This document shows positions 10,577-14,120 of a stretch of 14,120 nucleotides of DNA, in pieces. The position numbers and the translations under genes are program-made. Each line of letters starts with the position of its first letter. The stretch's first letter is position 1. Origin of the DNA: Gymnopilus junonius (taxonomy: Eukaryota; Basidiomycota; Agaricomycetes; Agaricales; Galerinaceae); NCBI GenBank assembly GCA_015501075.1, contig JADNYJ010000754.1, positions 1-14,120 of the forward strand. The letters run 5' to 3'. The notes under the pieces were generated by a model. That model did no database searches. It was not told the DNA's origin and saw nothing but the letters and a program-made list of their open reading frames with translations.

Positions 10577-10782
10577 CCTCCATAGGTAGGAACTTGAGAA
10601 CAGAATAATGCTCGTCACCCCGAGCCCCACACTACTTAGTGCGTAATGGCAATTTCCCCGGGGTGGAGAACGCTTATTTTATTTCTTACATTACTACTAC
10701 AAGGGCATGTCCCTTGTCTACTTAGCTGAGGCTCGTTAACTTATGGTAGCACGGAGCCTCGTAGCGTTGATGCAGCTCCACC

Positions 10783-10811
<29 letters not shown>
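10783..10811 (+). other. Poly(A) tail of the LINE
   Basis: An uninterrupted run of 29 A residues follows the LINE 3' UTR and merges into the right target-site duplication. It marks target-primed reverse transcription of a polyadenylated RNA and fixes the element's orientation as plus. Confidence 0.95.
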
Positions 10812-10813
<2 letters not shown>

Positions 10814-10825
10814 AAAAGGGTGCAA
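10810..10825. repeat. Right target-site duplication of the LINE (16 bp)
   Basis: Identical to 9091-9106 (AAGAAAAAGGGTGCAA). After it the host sequence continues (AGAACGCGATCACAGC) and on the minus strand encodes KFTIWAVIAFFAPFF, showing that the host exon was cleanly interrupted. Confidence 0.95.
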
Positions 10826-11130
10826 AGAACGCGATCACAGCCCAGATAGTAAATTTGGGGATAACAACTTGTCCATCCTGGAAGTAGACCGGAAAGCTAC
10901 GAGTTGGTGCAGGGCCTAATTGGCACAGGAGTCGTACGAACAGGACAGACTACACGTAGCAGGTCCGCTCACCAGCAAAGTATACGCCAAGACCGATGGC
11001 GCCCATGACAGCCATGGTCAGTAGGTCGAGTCCATGAAGCCTAAACCAGGTGCTTGAACGAAATGAGTTCCCGACAGCCTTTCCGTGATGCGTGATAGGG
11101 AGTTCCTCATGATCAGTGTTGCGCTGTTTT

Positions 11131-11363
11131 ACCAAAGGGATGTAATACTAAGAGGTTTATAGCGGAAGGTACTTTGGAGTGGTATCGTCATTATTACCTT
11201 CAGCAATGGCTTGCCAATTGGCGGGCCTATAGTAATGAGTGCTATAAATAGTCTTGGTGCATGATGTCACCTCCGTTGAGATCTGCTCAACGGATCGCTC
11301 GTCCAGATACCCTCACAGAAACATAGAAAGTCGCAATCAGATAATAAATCATAATCTTATGGC
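11131..11363. other. Short intergenic region between two minus-strand genes
   Basis: The 233 bp between the glucosidase I stop (11364) and the first recognisable codons of the lipid phosphatase pseudogene should hold the 3' UTR of the former and the promoter or first exon of the latter. A TATAAATA sits at 11243-11250 when read on the plus strand. A minus-strand open stretch at about 11172-11273 has no recognised similarity and no ATG that I can defend. Nothing firm. Confidence 0.4.
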
Positions 11364-14074
11364 TCAGTACTTTTCAGCAAGAACTAGGCGAAGAGAGTAA
11401 GGGATCAAAAGATGCAAAAAGTAATTGGGCACGTACTTAACGCTGTCAGTGATGTCCAACCAGTAAAAGGGTGACTGAAAAAGAAGTTAAAGGACCGAAT
11501 GCGAGGAGCACGCTGAAGACATACCTCCTTCTCCCCTCTCCATTGATAGCATCATATTGTTCCCATACATAGCCTGTACGTTCGTATTCCTATGAAGTGT
11601 TTCTTCAGTTTCCTTAAGTGTGGCTATCTATGAATCAAAGTTACCTTGAAAACATTGTTGACAATATTTTGACGCAGCTCCTTGTAGATTTGCTGCGCTT
11701 TCTGCTGGTATGGGCCTGCTTGAGCAGCGTAGGTCTGTGTGGTCACACGAGCATAAGGTGATCCGTATTGATGGAAAGCACAAAAATACAAACATTGTGC
11801 AGTGCCCTTAGGGCAAGATAATTCATCTGCATCCAAATTGGTCCTTTCCAATAGTTCTCGCCTTGCCCAAATTCAGGATGCGATGCTGATAGGCTTCGGA
11901 TACCATAAGGTGACCATAGATGTTCTGGGTCGTATAAAATGTCAAGAATATGGCCCAGGTGTGGTGAAGAGGGTGGAAGAAGCTCCAGAAGGAAAGGGAA
12001 TAAAGAAAGGTAGCCTTTGTGACAAACATGATATGACTCATCTGCACCGTTTTGATGTCAGGAAAATTTTGGTGGATGAGGAGATACTTTACCTTCGTCA
12101 TTCACATTTACGTCGCAGTACATTTTCTCGTTCTCGTTCCAGTGCAAATCTAAAACAAAATCAGAAGGTCATTGCTAATGATGTATCAACAACCCACCCT
12201 CTATATTGTTCAATATAGCCTGTTCATTCTGCACGAAAGTGGCTTCATCTTCCTTTTCTCCAACATATGCAGCTATATCACGCATAGTCCTCGAAAAAAA
12301 TGCCATCCATGAAATCAGATCCAAGTGAAGTTCGCCTGCATGCGGCGGTCCTCTAGGATAGTCGTCCATACCACTCGTCAACACGTGATGCTCCGATCTA
12401 CCGCGCCAGCGGTAACCCTCCGATCTTGAACGGGCTTTCCTGCTATACTGCTTGATCTGACCTCGTTGAGTAAGCCTGAACCAATCGTAGTGCCTCTTCA
12501 AAGGCTCATAAATTCCTTTGAGGAATGAAAGGGCAAGTTCAGGATTTTCGAGATATTGACTTTCCACTGCCGCCGCTATCCCTTGGGGCATTCCAAGAGG
12601 AGCTTGCGAACCACCCATGCCCAAATCCATGCCCAACTCCGCGTCAGAAGGACCGCGTTTCACCGATGTTTTCTTCACGCGCTCGATGAAGGCAGTGACC
12701 GCCATGGTAAGGTTGGAGGATTGGCATAATTGGGTACTTGTGTTAAAAATTCAGATGGGACCTTCATTCGAAAAGCTCAGCCACGCTTGCAGAACTTTCT
12801 TATGTGCCAACATACCTTGCTGCGTGCCTCTTCGCCTAATATTTGCTCTCTTGCTACCCAACCATCATTGTCAATCAAGCCAATCCAATCCTTCAAAATC
12901 TCAAGGCTGAAAGTAATCAATTCTATGCTATCTACTAACATTGCTGTGAAATACATACCTGAAATCATTATCCCATTGACCAATATGCAGGAGATGGAAA
13001 CCTTCGTCCCTATTACGCAGGTGTATCGTGAGCTCACTTTTCAATTTATACAGAAATGGTAAATTTACCAATAGAATCCACGGGGAAAGAAGCTTCGGCT
13101 AGGAGTAGCAGTCAATAAAGCTTTGGGTTCTGTCATTTTCGCGTCCTTTTCCGCTCCGTCGTCGATGGTATCCTCATCTTGGTCCCACTCATACGAGAAC
13201 TTACGGTCCACAATGGAGTTTCCGTAGAAATATCCCACTCCTCCCACGAGATTTGAGGTTATTGCTTTGGAGAAGTTCTGCAGGGACTCCTGCTTTTCGG
13301 ATGGATAATCTGAGGGATATGGAAGGACTTTTTGGAAGCGTTTGTCATACGCTGCTACAAGAGCAGGGATTCCCTGGTCGAGTACGGAGGCTTCGTAAAA
13401 TATCGTTAGAATGTTTTCAAGAAATAGAAAGAATGTTGCTCACAGTCCAGCTTCCGCGTATTGCTTCCACTGTCAAAGAAGACATCGAACTGGAAAGGAC
13501 CGTCGAAGAATTTTTGAAAGGCGTATAGATTGCTGTTCATATAAACATCATCAGGGAGCTGCAGAACGAATGATGGGTCTGGAGATCCAACTGCAGGATC
13601 TTGGTAAGGACCAATGACTTCGCGTGCGCGGTCGAACATAGCCTTCGTGATGAATTCTATTTAATCGTACACTCAATATCAGACGCATGCAGCACTGGAA
13701 TTGAACTCACGACTCGCTTGCCAAACTTCGCCTTCACTGACAGGACGAGCTATGAAATGTGTCCTTCCAATACGTTGCTTGAACGCGTCTGCATGAGGCC
13801 CGCTAGAGACAGCCTTATTGTCATCGCCTTGATTTGACGTTTGAGGCAAGTTACCAAAGAAATTAGTTCTGGGACTTACTGTCAACTATTCGAATGGCGA
13901 AGTCATCGAGCTCTGGCGTGGACCCAACAAGTTTAATTTCTCCAGTTATTCCCTGGCGAAAATGTGAGCCCGATGATAGACTTTGGATAGAGGATGTAGA
14001 CGTACATTCTCATTCTCATCGGTCTCCAAGTCTAAACCACCTAAACCTTCCAGACCGAAATAAAATATAGTACT
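11364..14074 (-). CDS. CWH41: Mannosyl-oligosaccharide (processing alpha-) glucosidase I, GH63, C-terminal 672 aa; one 1-nt frameshift
   Basis: This ER enzyme removes the outermost alpha-1,2-glucose from Glc3Man9GlcNAc2 on new N-glycoproteins. Visible exons (minus): 14074-14006, 13952-13880, 13827-13711, 13656-13444, 13390-13069, 13009-12959, 12906-12816, 12761-12198, 12149-12093, 12041-11794, 11734-11645, 11589-11525, 11474-11437, 11383-11364 (stop TGA). Bases 14075-14120 are intron, so about 150 N-terminal residues, including the membrane anchor, lie outside. Family landmarks in order: YFGLEGLGG; IGRTHFIARP; DPAVGSPDPSFVLQLPDDVY; NLVGGVGYFYGNSIVDRKFS; SRSFFPRGFYWDEGFHLLHI; DGWVAREQILGEEARSKVP; TQRGQIKQYSRKARS; SGMDDYPRGPPHAGELHLDL, whose E-L-H-x-D matches the E-x-H-x-D-L glucosidase I motif that I recall as essential in the yeast enzyme; HPEFGQGENYWKGPIWMQMN; and HPFTGWTSLTAL near the end. 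At about 12706-12712 one base is missing between ...ANPPT and MAVTAFI. Restoring a single C restores the frame and the family sequence, so this could be a sequence error. Confidence 0.95.
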
Positions 14075-14120
14075 CTAGATGTCTTGTCTGTTCTCTTGTT
14101 AGGTGCGATATAATCTGGTG
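14075..14120 (-). other. 3' part of a glucosidase I intron at the window edge
   Basis: On the minus strand these 46 nt contain a plausible branch site (ACCTAAC) and end in CATCTAG directly before the exon at 14074. There is no GT donor in the segment, so the donor and all upstream exons lie beyond the window. Confidence 0.7.

Larger units (their letters stand above)
9107..10811 (+). mobile_element. 5'-truncated, degenerate non-LTR retrotransposon (Tad1-like LINE), RNase H end of ORF2
   Basis: About 1.7 kb inserted antisense to the lipid phosphatase gene. The left end falls in the linker between reverse transcriptase and RNase H; no RT motifs are present. From about 9250 a frame resembles the LINE RNase H domain (VAGLWYPSDE..., AVLLALQ, LTRNKDRGWQSL), followed by a segment with KVMHNTYKCGDYWKYIPNYE and a CX2CX7HX4C finger (CEVCGTTDSIEHALTEC, near 10053). 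The end reads LALSRKLVEKTWECMLADQH and LPDDWS...GVLVGI (to 10576). In-frame stops at 9448-9450 and 10228-10230, and a frame change after about 10370, break it. RNase H acidic positions look replaced (expected TDGS reads as IGAC; expected TDSKA reads as IVSKA). A 3' UTR of about 200 nt leads to a 29-nt poly(A) at 10783-10811. It is a dead-on-arrival copy moved by another element's machinery. Confidence 0.93.
8360..11130 (-). pseudogene. Broken PAP2-family (DPP1-type) lipid phosphate phosphatase gene, split by a LINE
   Basis: Intact relatives are multi-pass membrane enzymes that dephosphorylate diacylglycerol pyrophosphate and phosphatidate. Exon 1 (about 11130-10973) encodes FRLHGLDLLTMAVMGAIGLG, then an intron 10972-10916. 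Exon 2 starts at 10915 (GPAPTRSFPVYFQDGQVVIP, then a hydrophobic segment), is cut by the LINE, and resumes at 9106, reading APFFFIFSFQVRRRS in the same frame. Lesions follow: TAG at 9048-9050 where a sense codon is expected before LTTTMGLLKS; a deletion near 9017-9020 that joins LLKS to TADEKEINDSLESMPSGHS, removing the segment with motif I (K-x6-RP); a missing base near 8890; an intron 8797-8741; and an extra base near 8692. Motif II (SMPSGH) and the motif III region (SGALTIDEFHNWDDVLAG) survive. The C-terminus ends around LPFTREGG (about 8500). No start codon is visible in frame upstream of exon 1; it is lost or lies in an unseen exon. It cannot make an active enzyme. Confidence 0.88.

Noticed and set aside
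10950..11135. 61-codon minus-strand protein ending YFAGERTCYV
   Set aside because: The last residues are read-through into an intron (GTGAGC donor at 10972). It is exon 1 of the broken lipid phosphatase, not a small protein.
11243..11250. TATAAATA as a promoter element
   Set aside because: The perfect form reads on the plus strand, where no gene follows. On the minus strand the start codon of the neighbouring pseudogene cannot be located, so spacing cannot be tested.

Overview
The window reads as nuclear DNA of a filamentous basidiomycete, most likely an agaricomycete. The genes are broken by many short introns (about 45-70 nt, GT...AG), there are many very short exons, and the protein families recognised (a PhoD-like phosphatase, a GH63 glucosidase I, a DPP1-type lipid phosphatase and a Tad1-like LINE) fit that group. 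The species cannot be named from the sequence. Exons were assembled by hand from splice signals, reading phase and remembered protein-family conservation, so the gene models are inferences, but phase is consistent at every junction.

Layout: 1-3344 holds no gene I can defend. There are weak coding-like scraps at 20-213 and 313-520, a purine-rich plus strand from about 1480 to 3340, and a (TGAA)6 microsatellite. At 3345-4271 (minus) is a two-exon gene for a 292-aa low-complexity protein of unknown function. It faces, across only 135 bp, a 21-exon plus-strand gene (4407-7964) for a 786-aa PhoD-like metallophosphatase. That gene contains a 5-nt microexon inside the active-site motif and carries a single-base frameshift in a G run.

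From 8360 to 11130 (minus) lies a wrecked PAP2/DPP1-type lipid phosphatase gene. It has lost the segment with catalytic motif I, has a nonsense codon and small frameshifts, and is split by a 5'-truncated LINE (9107-10811, plus strand). The LINE ends in a 29-nt poly(A) and is flanked by a 16-bp target-site duplication. Splicing the LINE out restores the host reading frame exactly at the insertion point.

From 11364 to the right edge (minus) is the C-terminal ~672 aa of processing alpha-glucosidase I (GH63, Cwh41/GCS1), in 14 exons with one single-base frameshift.

The genes do not form a pathway: one acts in ER N-glycan trimming, one is a predicted metallophosphatase, one is a dead lipid phosphatase, one is an orphan. 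The most informative features are the nested LINE/pseudogene, the microexon, and the two homopolymer-type frameshifts in otherwise intact genes, which may be sequence errors rather than real lesions. I found no CRISPR array, tRNA, rRNA or clearly new system.
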